From contig NW_027490164.1 of assembly GCF_050948175.1 (NCBI RefSeq), positions 744,001 to 808,000 on the forward strand: a stretch of 64,000 nucleotides of DNA, in the 5' to 3' direction. Below the pieces are notes generated by a model. The model saw nothing but the letters and a program-made list of their open reading frames with translations. It was not told where the DNA came from and made no database searches. The number at the start of each line of letters is the position of its first letter. The first letter of the stretch is position 1. The position numbers and the translations under genes are program-made. The stretch is from Xylocopa sonorina (lineage: Eukaryota; Arthropoda; Insecta; Hymenoptera; Apidae). This document shows positions 52,234 to 64,000 of the stretch, one piece after another.

Positions 52234-52951
52234 GCCTACGTATCGTAGCAATAGATTTCTTATGCTTCTTAGATCGCGATATCGCATCTCATTACTATGT
52301 TTCGTGATAAGTTATGATATTCACTCCGAAGTGTCATGTAAACCTCGAATTCACTTCAAAGGAATGTAAATGCGACAATTGGTTGCAAGGAAATAGCGTT
52401 TGCAGATGCCTACGTATCGTAGCAATAGATTTCTAATGCTTCTCAAATCGCAATATCGCATCTCATTTCTATGTTTCATGATAAGTTATAATATTCATTG
52501 CGAAGTGTAATGTACACCTCGTATTCACTTCAAAAGAATGTAAATGCGACACTTCCATGCTAGGAAATAGCGTCTGCAGATGTCTGCACGTCGAGGCAAT
52601 AGAGTTCTAATGCTTCTTAACGCGATATAGCATCTCACTTCTATGTTTCATGATAAGATATAATATTTATTGCGAAGTGTCATGTATTCCTCGTATTCAA
52701 AAGAATGTAAATGCGACACTTCCATGCTAGGAAATAGCGTCTGCAGATTTCTACGCGTCGAGGCAATAGAGTTCTAATGCTTCTCAAAACGCGATATCGC
52801 ATCTCATTTCTATGCTTCATGATAAGATATAATATTCATTGCGAAGTCTCATGTATACCTCGTATTCGCTTCAAAAGAATGTAAATGCGACTATTGCTTG
52901 CTAGGAAATAGCGTTTGCAGATGCCTACGTATCGTAGCAATAGATTTCTAA

Positions 52952-55377
52952 TGCTTCTTAACGCGATATCGCATCTCACTTCTATGTTTCATGATAAGAT
53001 ATAATATTTATTGCGAAGTGACACGTATTCCTCGTATTCACTTCAAAAGAATGTAAATGCGACTATTGCTTGCTAGGAAATAGCGTTTGCAGATGTCTAC
53101 GTATAGTAGGAATAGAGTTCTAATGCTTCTCAAAACGCGACATCGCATCTCATTTCTATGTTTCATGATAAGATATAATATTCATTGCGAAGTGTCATGT
53201 ATACCTCGTAGTCACTCCAAACCAATGTAAATACGACACTTCCTTGCTAGGAAATAGCGTATTCTGATGTCTACGTATCGTGGCAATAGAGTTCTGATGC
53301 TACTTAAATCGCGATATCGCATCTCATTCCTATGTTTCATGATAAGATATAATATTCATTGCGAAGTGTCATGTATACCTCGTATTCACTTCAAAAGAAT
53401 GTAAATGCGACACTTCCATGCTAGGAAAAGCGTCTGCAGATTTCTACGCGTCGAGGCAATAGAGTTCTAATGCTTCTCAAAACGCGATATCGCATCTCAT
53501 TTCTATGCTTCATGATAAGATATAATATGCATTGCAAAGTGTCATGTATACCTCGTATTCACTTCAAAAGAATGTAAGTGCGACACTTCCAAACTAGGAA
53601 ATAGCGTTTGCAGGTGCCTCCGCATCGAGGCCATAGAGTTCTAATGCTTCCTAAAACGCGATATCGCATCTCATTTCTATGTTTCATGATAAGATATAAT
53701 ATTCATTGCGAAGTGTCATGTACACCTCGTATTCACTTCAAAAGAATGTAAATGCGACACTTCCATGCTAGGAAATAGCGTCTGCAGATGTCTACACGTC
53801 GAGGCAATAGAGTTCTAATGCTTCTTAACGCGATATCGCATCTCAATTCTAGGTTTCATGATAAGATATAATATTCATTGCGAAGTGTCATGTATACCTC
53901 GTATTCACTCCAAACGTATGTAAATGCGACGCTTCCTTGCCAGGAAATGGCGTATTCAGATGTCTACGTATCGTAGCAATAGCGTTCTTATGCTACTTAA
54001 ATTGCGATATCACATCTCATTTATATGTTTCGTGATAAGATATAATATTTATTGCGAAGTGTCATGTATACCTCGTATTCACTTCAAAAGAATGTAAATG
54101 CCACTATTGCTTGCTAGGAAATAGCGTTTGCAGATGTCTACGTATAGTAGCAATAGAGTTCTAATGCTTCTTAACGCGATATCGCATCTCACTTCTATGT
54201 TTCATGATAAGATATAATATTTATTGCGAAGTGACACGTATTCCTCGTATTCACTTCAAAAGAATGTAAATGCGACTATTGCTTGCTAGGAAATAGCGTT
54301 TGCAGATGTCTACGTATAGTAGGAATAGAGTTCTAATGCTTCTCAAAACGCGATATCGCATCTCATTTCTATGTTGCATGATAAGATATAATATTCATTG
54401 CGAAGTGTCATGTATACCTCGTAGTCACTCCAAACCAATGTAAATACGACACTTCCTTGCTAGGAAATAGCGTATTCTGATGTCTACGTATCGTGGCAAT
54501 AGAGTTCTGATGCTACTTAAATCGCGATATCGCATCTCATTCCTATGTTTCATGATAAGATATAATATTCATTGCGAAGTGTCATGTATACCTCGTATTC
54601 ACTTCAAAAGAATGTAAATGCGACACTTCCATGCTAGGAAAAGCGTCTGCAGATTTCTACGCGTCGAGGCAATAGAGTTCTAATGCTTCTCAAAACGCGA
54701 TATCGCATCTCATTTCTATGCTTCATGATAAGATATAATATGCATTGCAAAGTGTCATGTATACCTCGTATTCACTTCAAAAGAATGTAAGTGCGACACT
54801 TCCAAACTAGGAAATAGCGTTTGCAGGTGCCTCCGCATCGAGGCCATAGAGTTCTAATGCTTCCTAAAACGCGATATCGCATCTCATTTCTATGTTTCAT
54901 GATAAGATATAATATTCATTGCGAAGTGTCATGTACACCTCGTATTCACTTCAAAAGAATGTAAATGCGACACTTCCATGCTAGGAAATAGCGTCTGCAG
55001 ATGTCTACACGTCGAGGCAATAGAGTTCTAATGCTTCTTAACGCGATATCGCATCTCAATTCTAGGTTTCATGATAAGATATAATATTCATTGCGAAGTG
55101 TCATGTATACCTCGTATTCACTCCAAACGTATGTAAATGCGACGCTTCCTTGCCAGGAAATGGCGTATTCAGATGTCTACGTATCGTAGCAATAGCGTTC
55201 TTATGCTACTTAAATTGCGATATCACATCTCATTTATATGTTTCGTGATAAGATATAATATTTATTGCGAAGTGTCATGTATACCTCGTATTCACTTCAA
55301 AAGAATGTAAATGCCACTATTGCTTGCTAGGAAATAGCGTTTGCAGATGTCTACGTATAGTAGCAATAGAGTTCTAA
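52952..55377 (+). repeat. Tandem duplication of a 7-monomer unit, 1213 bp
   Basis: Two complete copies lie head to tail, about 52952-54164 and 54165-55377. Anchors: gtatagtaggaatagag at 53101 and 54314, ctaggaaaagcgtctgc, ttccaaactaggaaatagcg, gtatacctcgtagtcac, and gcgacgcttccttgccagg. The unit is 5 bp short of 7 x 174: two monomers have cttaacgcg in place of cttaaaacgcg (minus 2 each) and one has ctaggaaaagcg in place of ctaggaaatagcg (minus 1). Visible differences between the copies are very few (for example gcgacatcgc versus gcgatatcgc, tgtttcatg versus tgttgcatg), so the event is recent. Confidence 0.9.
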
Positions 55378-57776
55378 TGCTTCTCAAAACGCGATATCGC
55401 ATCTCATTTCTATTTTTCCTGATAAGATATAATATTCATTGCGAAGTGTCATGTACACCTCGTATTCACCTCAAAAGAATGTAAATGCGACACTTCCATG
55501 CTAGGAAATAGCGTCTGCTGATTTCTACGCGTCGAGGCAATAGAGTTCTAATGCCTCTTAAAACGCGATATCGCATTTCACTTCTATGTTTCATGATAAG
55601 ATATAATATTCATTGCGAAGTGTCATGTATACCTCCTATTCACTCCAGACGAATGTAAATGCGACACTTCCTTGCTAGGAAATAGCGTCTGCAGATGTCT
55701 ACGCATCGAGGCAATAGAGTTCTGATGCTTCTTAAAACGCGATATCGCATCTCACTTCTATGTTTCATGATAAGATATAATATTCATTGCGAAGTGTCAT
55801 GTACACCTCGTATTCACTTCAAAAGAATGTAAATGCGACACTTCCATACTAGGAAATAGCGTTTGCAGGTGCCTCCGCATCGAGGCCATAGAGTTCTAAT
55901 GCTCAATAGAACGCGATATCTCATCTCTCTTCTATGTTTCATGATAAGATATAATATTCATTGCTAAGTGAAATGTATACCTCGTATTCACTTCAAAAGA
56001 ATGTAAGTGCGACACTTCCATGCTAGGAAATAGCGTTTTCAGATGTCTACGTATCGTAGCAATAGAGATCTAATGCTTCTCAAAACGCGACATAGCATCT
56101 CATTTCTATGCTTCATGATAAGATAAAATATTCATTGCGAAGTCTCATGTTTACCTCGTATTCGCTACAAAAGAATGTAAATTCGACTATTGCTTGCTAG
56201 GAAATAGCGTTTGCAGATGCCTACGTATCGTAGCAATAGATTTCTAATGCTTCTTAGATCGCGATATCGCATCTCATTTCTATGTTTCGTGATAAGTTAT
56301 AATATGCATCCCGAAGTTTTATGTACACCTCGTATTCACTTCAAAAGAATGTAAATGCGACACTTCCATGCTAGGAAATAGCGTCTGCAGATGTCTACAC
56401 GTCGAGGCAATAGAGTTCTAATGCTTCTTAACGCGATATCGCATCTCACTTCTATGTTTCATAATAAGATATAATATTCATTGCGAAGTGTCATGTATAC
56501 ATCGTATTCACTCCAAACGTATGTAAATGCGACACTTCCTTGCTAGGAAATAGCGTATTCAGATGTCTACGTATCGTAGCTATAGAGCTCTAATTCTACT
56601 TAAATCGCGATTTCGCATCTCATTCCTATGTTTCGTGATAAGATATAATATTCATTGCGAAGTGTCATGTACACCTCGTATTCACTTCAAAAAAATGTAA
56701 ATGCAACACTTCCATGCAAGGAAATTGCGTCTGCAGATGTCTACGCGTCGAGGCAATAGAGTTCTAATGCTTCTTAAAACGCGATATCGCATCTCATTTC
56801 TATGGTTCATGATAAGGCATAATATTCGTTGCGAAGTGTCATGTATACCTAGTATTCATTCCAAACGAATGTAAATGCGACACTTCCTTGCTAGGAAATA
56901 GCGTATTCAGATGTCTACGTATCGTAGCAATAGATTTCTAATGCTACTTAAATCGCGAAATCGCATCTCATTTCTATGTTTCGTGATAAGATATAATATT
57001 CATTGCGAAGTGTCATGTATACCTCGTATTCACTTCAAAAGAATGTAAATGCGGCTATTGCTTGCTAGGAAATAGCGTTTGTAGATGTCTACGTATCGTA
57101 GCAATAGGGTTCTAATGCTTCTCAAAACGCGACATCGCATCACATTTCTATGTTTCCTGATAAGATATAATATTCATTGCGAAGTGTCATGTACACCTCG
57201 TATTCACTTCAAAAGAATGTAAATGCGACTATTGCTTGCTAGAAAATAGCGTTTGCAGATGTCTCCGCATCGAGGCCATAGAGTTCTAATGCTTCTTAAA
57301 ACGCGATATCGCACCTCACTTCTATGTTTCATGATAAGATATAATATTCATTGCGAAGTATCATGTATAACTCGTATTCACTTCAGAAGAATGTAAATGC
57401 GACTATTCCTTGCTAGGAAATAGCGTTTGCAGATGCCTGCGTATCGTAGCAATAGAGTTGTAGTGCTTCTCAAAACGCGATATCGCATCTCATTTCTATG
57501 CTTCATGATAAGATATAATATTCATTGGGAAGAGTCTTGTGTACCTCGTATTCACTCCAAACGAATGTAAATGCGACACCTCCTTGCTGGGAAATAGCGT
57601 ATTCAGATGTCAACGTATCGTAGCAATAGAGTTCTAACGCTACTTAAATCGCGATATCGCATCTCATTTCTATATTTCGTGATAAGATATAATATTCATT
57701 GCGATGTGTCATGTATGCCTCGTATTGACTTCAAAAGAATGTAAGTGCGACTATTGCCTGCTAGGAAATAGCGTTT

Positions 57777-59287
57777 GCAGATGTCTACGTATCGTAGCAA
57801 TAGAGTTCTAATGCTTCTTAAAACGGGATATCGCATCTTATTTCTATGTTTCATTTTAAGATATAATATTCATTGCGAAGTGCCATGTATACCTCGTATT
57901 CACTTCAAAAGAATGTAGATGCGACACTTCCTTGCTAGGAAATAGCGATTCCAGATGTCTACGTACCGTAGCAATAGAGATCTAATGCTTCTTAAAACGC
58001 GATTTCGCACTTCATTCCTATGTTTCATGCTAAGATATAATATTCACTGCGAAGTGTCATGTATACCACGTATTCCCTTCAAAAGAATGTAAATGCGACA
58101 CTTCCATGCTAGGAAATAGCGTTTGAAGATGTCTCCGTATCAAAGCAATAGAGATATAACTATTTTAAAATCGCGATATCGCATATCATTTCTATGTATC
58201 ATGATAAGATATATTATTCATTGTGGAGACTTAGGTATACCTCGTATTCACTTCAACAGAATGTAAATGCGACTCCTCATTGCTAGGAAATATCGTTTCC
58301 AGATGTCTACGTATCGTAGCAATAGGGTTCTAATGCTTCTTAAAACGCGATATCGCATCTCATTCCTATGTTTCATGATAAGATATAATATTCATTGTGC
58401 AGACTTAGCTATACCTCGTATTCACTTCACAAGAATGTAAATGCGACACTTCCTTGCTATTAAATAGCGTTTGCAGATGTCTACGTATCGTAGCAATAGA
58501 GTTCTAATGCTTCTCAAAACGCGGTAGCGCATCTCATTTCTATGTTTCATGATAAGATATAATATTCATTGCGAAGTGTCATGTATACCGCGTATTCACC
58601 TCAAAAGAATGTAAATGCGATACTTCATTGCTAGGAAATAGCGTTTGGAGATGTCTCCGTGTCGACACAATAGAGTTATAGTGAATCGCAAATAACGATA
58701 TCGCATCTCATTTCTATGTATAAAAGAATTTAGATGCGACACTTCCTTGCTAGGAAATAGCATTTCCAGATGTCTACGTATCGTAGCAATAGAGTTCTAA
58801 TGCTTCTTAAAACGCGATATCGCACTTCCTTCCTATGTTTCATGATAAGATATAATATTCATTGCGAAGTGTCATGTATACCTCGTATTCCCTTCAAAAG
58901 AATGTAAATGCGACACTTCCATGCTAGGAAATAGCATTTGCAGATGTCTCCGTATCAAAGCAATTGAGATCTAACTATTTTTAAATCGCGATATCGCATA
59001 TCACTTCTATGTTTCATGATAAGATATAATATTCATTGTGCAGACTTAGCTATACCTCGTATTCACTTCAAAAGAATGTAAATGCGACACTTCCTTGCTA
59101 TTAAATAGCTTTTGCAGATGTCTACGTATCGTAGCAATAGAGTTCTAATGCTTCTCAAAACGCGGTAGCGCATCTCATTTATATGTTTCATGATAAGATA
59201 TAAAATTCATTGCGAAGTGTCATGTATACCTCGTATTCACTTCAAAAGAATGTGAATGCGACACTTCCTTGTTGGAATATAGCGTTT
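57777..59287 (+). repeat. Higher-order repeat, long form (9 monomers, 1511 bp), first copy
   Basis: Monomers in order, named by their private variants: A (catcttatttc, cattttaagat) 57777; B (gtaccgtag, gatttcgcacttc, catgctaag) 57951; C (ccgtatcaaagc, ataactatttt, gtggagacttagg) 58125; D (gtgcagacttagc, gctattaaatagc) 58299; E (gcggtagcgc, taccgcg) 58473; F (119-bp truncated) 58647; G (gcacttccttcc) 58766; H (caattgagatctaac, then gtgcagacttagc) 58940; I (gcggtagcgc, tataaaattc, gttggaatatagc) 59114. Eight units of 174 plus one of 119 make 1511. Confidence 0.9.
58647..58765 (+). repeat. Truncated 119-bp monomer F, copy 1
   Basis: This monomer lacks about 55 bp: tttctatgtat is joined straight to aaaagaatttag. 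The lost part is the AT-rich tract and the GAAGTGTC arm of the long dyad. The GATATCGC core, the gcgacacttcc arm and the gctaggaaatagc end are kept. The same truncated form recurs at 60854 and 63409, so the deletion predates spread of the higher-order unit. Confidence 0.9.
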
Positions 59288-60157
59288 GCAGATGCCTACG
59301 TATCGAAGCAATAGTGTTCTGATGCTTCTTAAAACGGGATATCGCATCTTATTTCTATGTTTCATTTTAAGATATAATATTCATTGCGAAGTGCCATGTA
59401 TACCTCGTATTCACTTCAAAATAATGTAGATGCGACACTTCCTTGCTAGGAAATAGCGATTCCAGATGTCTACGTACCGTAGCAATAGAGATCTAATGCT
59501 TCTTAAAACGCGATTTCGCACTTCATTCCTATGTTTCATGCTATGATATAATATTCACTGCGAAGTGTCATGTATACCACGTATTCCCTTCAAAAGAATG
59601 TAAATGCGACACTTCCATGCTAGGAAATAGCGTTTGAAGATGTCTCCGTATCAAAGCAATAGAGATATAACTATTTTAAAATCGCGATATCGCATATCAT
59701 TTCTATGTATCATGATAAGATATAATATTCATTGTGGAGACTTAGGTATACCTCGTATTCACTTCAACAGAATGTAAATGCGACTCCTCATTGCTAGGAA
59801 ATATCGTTTCCAGATGTCTACGTATCGTAGCAATAGGGTTCTAATGCTTCTTAAAACGCGATATCGCATCTCATTCCTATGTTTCATGATAAGATATAAT
59901 ATTCATTGTGCAGACTTAGCTATACCTCGTATTCACTTCAAAAGAATGTAAATGCGACACTTCCTTGCTATTAAATAGCGTTTGCAGATGTCTACGTATC
60001 GTAGCAATAGAGTTCTAATGCTTCTCAAAACGCGGTAGCGCATCTCATTTCCATGTTTCATGATAAGATATAAAATTCATTGCGAAGTGTCATGTATACC
60101 TCGTATTCACTTCAAAAGAATGTGAATGCGACACTTCCTTGTTGGAATATAGCGTTT
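59288..60157 (+). repeat. Higher-order repeat, short form (5 monomers, 870 bp), first copy
   Basis: Order A-B-C-D-I, with E, F, G and H missing. A begins gcagatgcctacgtatcgaag and has gtgttctgatgc. The short form is what remains if D is joined to I directly; E and I share gcggtagcgc, and H is D-like at its right end, so exchange between E and I or D and H would produce it. Confidence 0.9.
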
Positions 60158-61668
60158 GCAGATGCCTACGTATCGAAGCAATAGTGTTCTGATGCTTCTT
60201 AAAACGGGATATCGCATCTTATTTCTATGTTTCATTTTAAGATATAATATTCATTGCGAAGTGCCATGTATACCTCGTATTCACTTCAAAAGAATGTAGA
60301 TGCGACACTTCCTTGCTAGGAAATAGCGATTCCAGATGTCTACGTACCGTAGCAATAGAGATCTAATGCTTCTTAAAACGCGATTTCGCACTTCATTCCT
60401 ATGTTTCATGCTAAGATATAATATTCACTGCGAAGTGTCATGTATACCACGTATTCCCTTCAAAAGAATGTAAATGCGACACTTCCATGCTAGGAAATAG
60501 CGTTTGAAGATGTCTCCGTATCAAAGCAATAGAGATATAACTATTTTAAAATCGCGACATCGCATATCATTTCTATGTATCATGATAAGATATAATATTC
60601 ATTGTGGAGACTTAGCTATACCTCGTATTCACTTCAAAAGAATGTAAATGCGACACTTCCTTGCTATTAAATAGCGTTTGCAGATTTCTACGTATCGTAG
60701 CAATAGAGTTCTAATGCTTCTCAAAACGCGGTAGCGCATCTCATTTCTATGTTTCATGATAAGATATAATATTCATTGCGAAGTGTCATGTATACCGCGT
60801 ATTCACCTCAAAAGAATGTAAATGCGATACTTCATTGCTAGGAAATAGCGTTTGGAGATGTCTCCGTGTCGACACAATAGAGTTCTAATGAATCTCAAAT
60901 AACGATATCGCATCTCATTTCTATGTATAAAAGAATTTAGATGCGACACTTCCTTGCTAGGAAATAGCATTTCCAGATGTCTACGTATCGTAGCAATAGA
61001 GTTCTAATGCTTCTTAGGACGCGATATCGCACTTCCTTCCTATCTTTCATGATAAGATATAATATTCATTGCGAAGTGTCATGTATACCTCGTATTCCCT
61101 TCAAAAGAATGTAAATGCGACACTTCCATGCTAGGAAATAGCATTTGCAGACGTCTCCGTATCAAAGCAATTGAGATCTAACTATTTTTAAATCGCGATA
61201 TCGCATATCACTTCTATGTTTCATGATAAGATATAATATTCATTGTGGAGACTTAGGTATATCTCGTATTCACTTCAAAAGAATGTAAATGCGACTCCTC
61301 GTTGCTAGGAAATATCGTTTCCAGATGTCTACGTATCGTAGCAATAGAGTTCTAATGCTTCTTAAAACGCGATATCGCATCTCATTCCTATGTTTCATGA
61401 TAAGAAATAATATTCATTGTGCAGACTTAGCTATACCTCGTATTCACTTCAAAAGAATGTAAATGCGACACTTCCTTGCTATTAAATAGCGTTTGCAGAT
61501 GTCTACGTATCGTAGCAATAGAGTTCTAATGCTTCTCAAAACGCGGTAGCGCATCTCATTTATATGTTTCACGATAAGATATAAAATTCATTGCGAAGTG
61601 TCATGTATACCTCGTATTCACTTCAAAAGAATGTGAATGCGACACTTCCTTGTTGGAATATAGCGTTT
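60158..61668 (+). repeat. Higher-order repeat, long form, rearranged copy
   Basis: This copy has nine units and is 1511 bp, but the order is A-B-(C/D)-E-F-G-(H/C)-D-I. The unit at 60506 begins like C (gaagatgtctccgtatc) and ends like D (cttagc, gctattaaatagc). The unit at 61147 begins like H (caattgagatctaac) and ends like C (gtggagacttagg, gactcctcgttgc). One monomer is lost at the first fusion and one gained at the second, so total length is unchanged. Confidence 0.85.
60854..60972 (+). repeat. Truncated 119-bp monomer F, copy 2
   Basis: Same deletion and flanks as 58647-58765, with gagttctaatgaatctc in place of gagttatagtgaatcgc. It lies 2207 bp after copy 1, one monomer less than the 2381 bp super-period, because of the C/D fusion upstream. 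Confidence 0.9.
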
Positions 61669-62538
61669 GCAGATGCCTACGTATCGAAGCAATAGTGTTC
61701 TAATGCTTCTTAAAACGGGATATCGCATCTTATTTCTATGTTTCATTTTAAGATTTAATATTCATTGCGAAGTGCCATGTTTACCTCGTATTCACTTCAA
61801 AAGAATGTAGATGCGACACTTCCTTGCTAGGAAATAGCGATTCCAGATGTCTACGTACCGTAGCAGTAGAGATCTAATGCTTCTTAAAACGCGATTTCGC
61901 ACTTCATTCCTATGTTTCATGCTAAGATATAATATTCATTGCGAAGTGTCATGTATGCCACGTATTCCCTTCAAAAGAATGTAAATGCGACACTTCCATG
62001 CTAGGAAATAGCGCTTGAAGATGTCTCCGTATCAAAGCAATAGAGATATAACTATTTTGAAATCGCGATATCGCATATCATTTCTATGTATCATGATAAG
62101 AAATAATATTCATTGTGGAGACTTAGGTATACCTCGTATTCACTTCAACAGAATGTAAATGCGACTCCTCATTGCTAGGAAATATCGTTTCCAGATGTCT
62201 ACGTATCGTAGCAATAGGGTTCTAATGCGTCTTAAAACGCGATATCGCATCTCATTGCTATGTTTCATGATAAGATATAATATTCATTGTGCAGACTAAG
62301 CTATACCTCGTATTCACTTCAAAAGAATGTAAATGCGACACTTCCTTGCTATTAAATAGCGTTTGCAGATGTCTACGTATCGTAGCAATAGAGTTCTAAT
62401 GCTTCTCAAAACGCGGTAGCGCATCTCATTTATATGTTTCACGATAAGATATAAAATTCATTGCGAAGTGTCATGTATACCTCGTATTCACTTCAAAAGA
62501 ATGTGAATGCGACACTTCCTTGTTGGAATATAGCGTTT
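61669..62538 (+). repeat. Higher-order repeat, short form, second copy
   Basis: Order A-B-C-D-I, 870 bp. It is almost identical to the first five units that follow it from 62539: gtgccatgtttacc, gtagcagtagagatc, catgtatgccacg and gataagaaataat are shared by both. Differences are few, such as ctaatgcgtctt here and ctaatgcttctt there in D, and gcttcttaaaacg versus gctccttaaaacg in B. Confidence 0.88.
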
Positions 62539-64000
62539 GCAGATGCCTACGTATCGAAGCAATAGTGTTCTAATGCTTCTTAAAACGGGATATCGCATCT
62601 TATTTCTATGTTTCATTTTAAGATTTAATATTCATTGCGAAGTGCCATGTTTACCTCGTATTCACTTCAAAAGAATGTAGATGCGACACTTCCTTGCTAG
62701 GAAATAGCGATTCCAGATGTCTACGTACCGTAGCAGTAGAGATCTAATGCTCCTTAAAACGCGATTTCGCACTTCATTCCTATGTTTCATGCTAAGATAT
62801 AATATTCATTGCGAAGTGTCATGTATGCCACGTATTCCCTTCAAAAGAATGTAAATGCGACACTTCCATGCTAGGAAATAGCGCTTGAAGATGTCTCCGT
62901 ATCAAAGCAATAGAGATATAACTATTTTGAAATCGCGATATCGCATATCATTTCTATGTATCATGATAAGAAATAATATTCATTGTGGAGACTTAGGTAT
63001 ACCTCGTATTCACTTCAACAGAATGTAAATGCGACTCCTCATTGCTAGGAAATATCGTTTCCAGATGTCTACGTATCGTAGCAATAGGGTTCTAATGCTT
63101 CTTAAAACGCGATATCGCATCTCATTGCTATGTTTCATGATAAGATATAATATTCATTGTGCAGACTAAGCTATACCTCGTATTCACTTCAAAAGAATGT
63201 AAATGCGACACTTCCTTGCTATTAAATAGCGTTTGCAGATGTCTACGTATCGTAGCAATAGAGTTCTAATGCTTCTCAAAACGCGGTAGCGCATCTCATT
63301 TCTATGTTTCATGATAAGATATAATATTCATTGCGAAGTGTCATGTATACCGCGTATTCACCTCAAAAGAATGTAAATGCGATACTTCATTGCTAGGAAA
63401 TAGCGTTTGGAGATGTCTCCGTGTCGACACAATAGAGTTCTAATGACTCTCAAATAACGATACCGCATCTCATTTCTATGTATAAAAGAATTTAGATGCG
63501 ACACTTCCTTGCTAGGAAATAGCATTTCCAGATGTCTACGTATCGTAGCAATAGAGTTCTAATGCTTCTTAAAACGCGATATCGCACTTCCTTCCTATGT
63601 TTCATGATAAGATATAATATTCATTGCGATGTGTCATGTATACCTCGTATTCCCTTCAAAAGAATGTAAATGCGACACTTCCATGCTAGGAAATAGCATT
63701 TGCAGATGTCTCCGTATCAAAGCAATTGAGATCTAACTATTTTTAAATCGCGATATCGCATATCACTTCTATGTTTCATGATAAGATATAATATTCATTG
63801 TGCAGACTTAGCTATACCTCGTATTCACTTCAAAAGAATGTAAATGCGACACTTCCTTGCTATTAAATAGCTTTTGCAGATGTCTACGTATCGTAGCAAT
63901 AGTGTTCTAATGCTTCTCAAAACGCGGTAGCGCATCTCATTTCTATGTTTCATGATAAGATATAATATTCATTGCGAAGTGTCATGTATACCGCGTATTC
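62539..64000 (+). repeat. Higher-order repeat, long form, third copy (cut by window end)
   Basis: Order A 62539, B 62713, C 62887, D 63061, E 63235, F 63409, G 63528, H 63702, then a unit at 63876 in the place of I that carries the E-type taccgcg and tataatattc. So either I has been converted to E or a new E-F-G run starts. The window ends inside that unit. Confidence 0.85.
63409..63527 (+). repeat. Truncated 119-bp monomer F, copy 3
   Basis: Same deletion as the other two F units, with gcaataga-type end and cgataccgc in the core where the others have cgatatcgc. It lies 2555 bp after copy 2, one monomer more than the super-period. Confidence 0.9.

Larger units (their letters stand above)
11661..64000 (+). 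repeat. Right satellite array, about 174-bp monomer, plus orientation
   Basis: About 300 head-to-tail monomers, all in the orientation opposite to the left array, continue past the window end. Unit landmarks in order are gaaatagcgtttgcagatg, tctacgtatcgtagcaatag, gttctaatgcttctt, aaaacgcgatatcgcatctc, atttctatgtttcatgat, aagatataatattcattgc, gaagtgtcatgtatacctcg, tattcacttcaaaagaatg, taaatgcgacacttccttgc. Three zones can be told apart: 11661-17500, mostly the gcgacacttcc form; 17500-57700, a mix of gcgacacttcc, gcgactattgcttgc and gcgaatcttccttgc forms; 57777-64000, a regular higher-order repeat. No gene interrupts it; there is nothing but satellite through this whole stretch. Confidence 0.97.

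Noticed and set aside
1..64000. CRISPR array
   Set aside because: Repeats are 174 bp and contiguous, with no short direct repeats separated by unique spacers and no associated genes.

Overview
This window is almost entirely satellite DNA and contains no protein-coding or RNA gene that I can support. The repeat unit is about 174 bp (spacings of 173-174 bp counted directly along the arrays). One near-consensus unit counts to 62 G+C of 174 (about 36%) and carries 9 CpG, about 1.6 times the number expected from its base content. A long, CpG-rich, AT-biased satellite with higher-order repeats and no bacterial-type genes points to a eukaryotic, heterochromatic (centromeric or pericentromeric) region. 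The lack of CpG depletion favours an animal with little germline methylation, such as an insect and perhaps a hymenopteran. That taxon guess is inference; I do not recognise the satellite family.

Layout. (1) 1-10154: about 58 monomers, read on the minus strand. (2) 10155-11660: a 1.5 kb non-satellite island with patches of GC-rich, hairpin-rich DNA and a 51-bp minisatellite. (3) 11661-64000: about 300 monomers on the plus strand. The satellite orientation therefore flips once, exactly across the island, so the locus is a large divergent inverted arrangement. Monomers bordering the island on both sides share rare variants, which suggests the two arms were once one sequence.

Inside the arms there are several orders of repetition. 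The left arm has a tetramer unit (695 bp), a trimer unit (522 bp) and a block copied 3.48 kb apart. The right arm from about 19.4 to 37.9 kb is a mosaic of segmental copies at near-multiples of 174 bp, the largest being a 4.4 kb block repeated 9571 bp downstream. From 41 to 55 kb there are smaller copies, including a 7-monomer tandem duplication of 1213 bp. From 57777 to the end the array is a regular higher-order repeat in which a 9-monomer unit (1511 bp) alternates with a 5-monomer unit (870 bp), giving a 2381 bp super-period. One monomer of the long unit is shortened to 119 bp.

The monomer carries several dyad symmetries (GCGATATCGC; CTACG-TAT-CGTAG; GAAGTGTC with GACACTTC 38 bp away; TTCCT-TGCT-AGGAA) that could extrude cruciforms or bind dimeric proteins. 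There is no CENP-B-box-like motif that I can see. Array edges lie outside the window on both sides.
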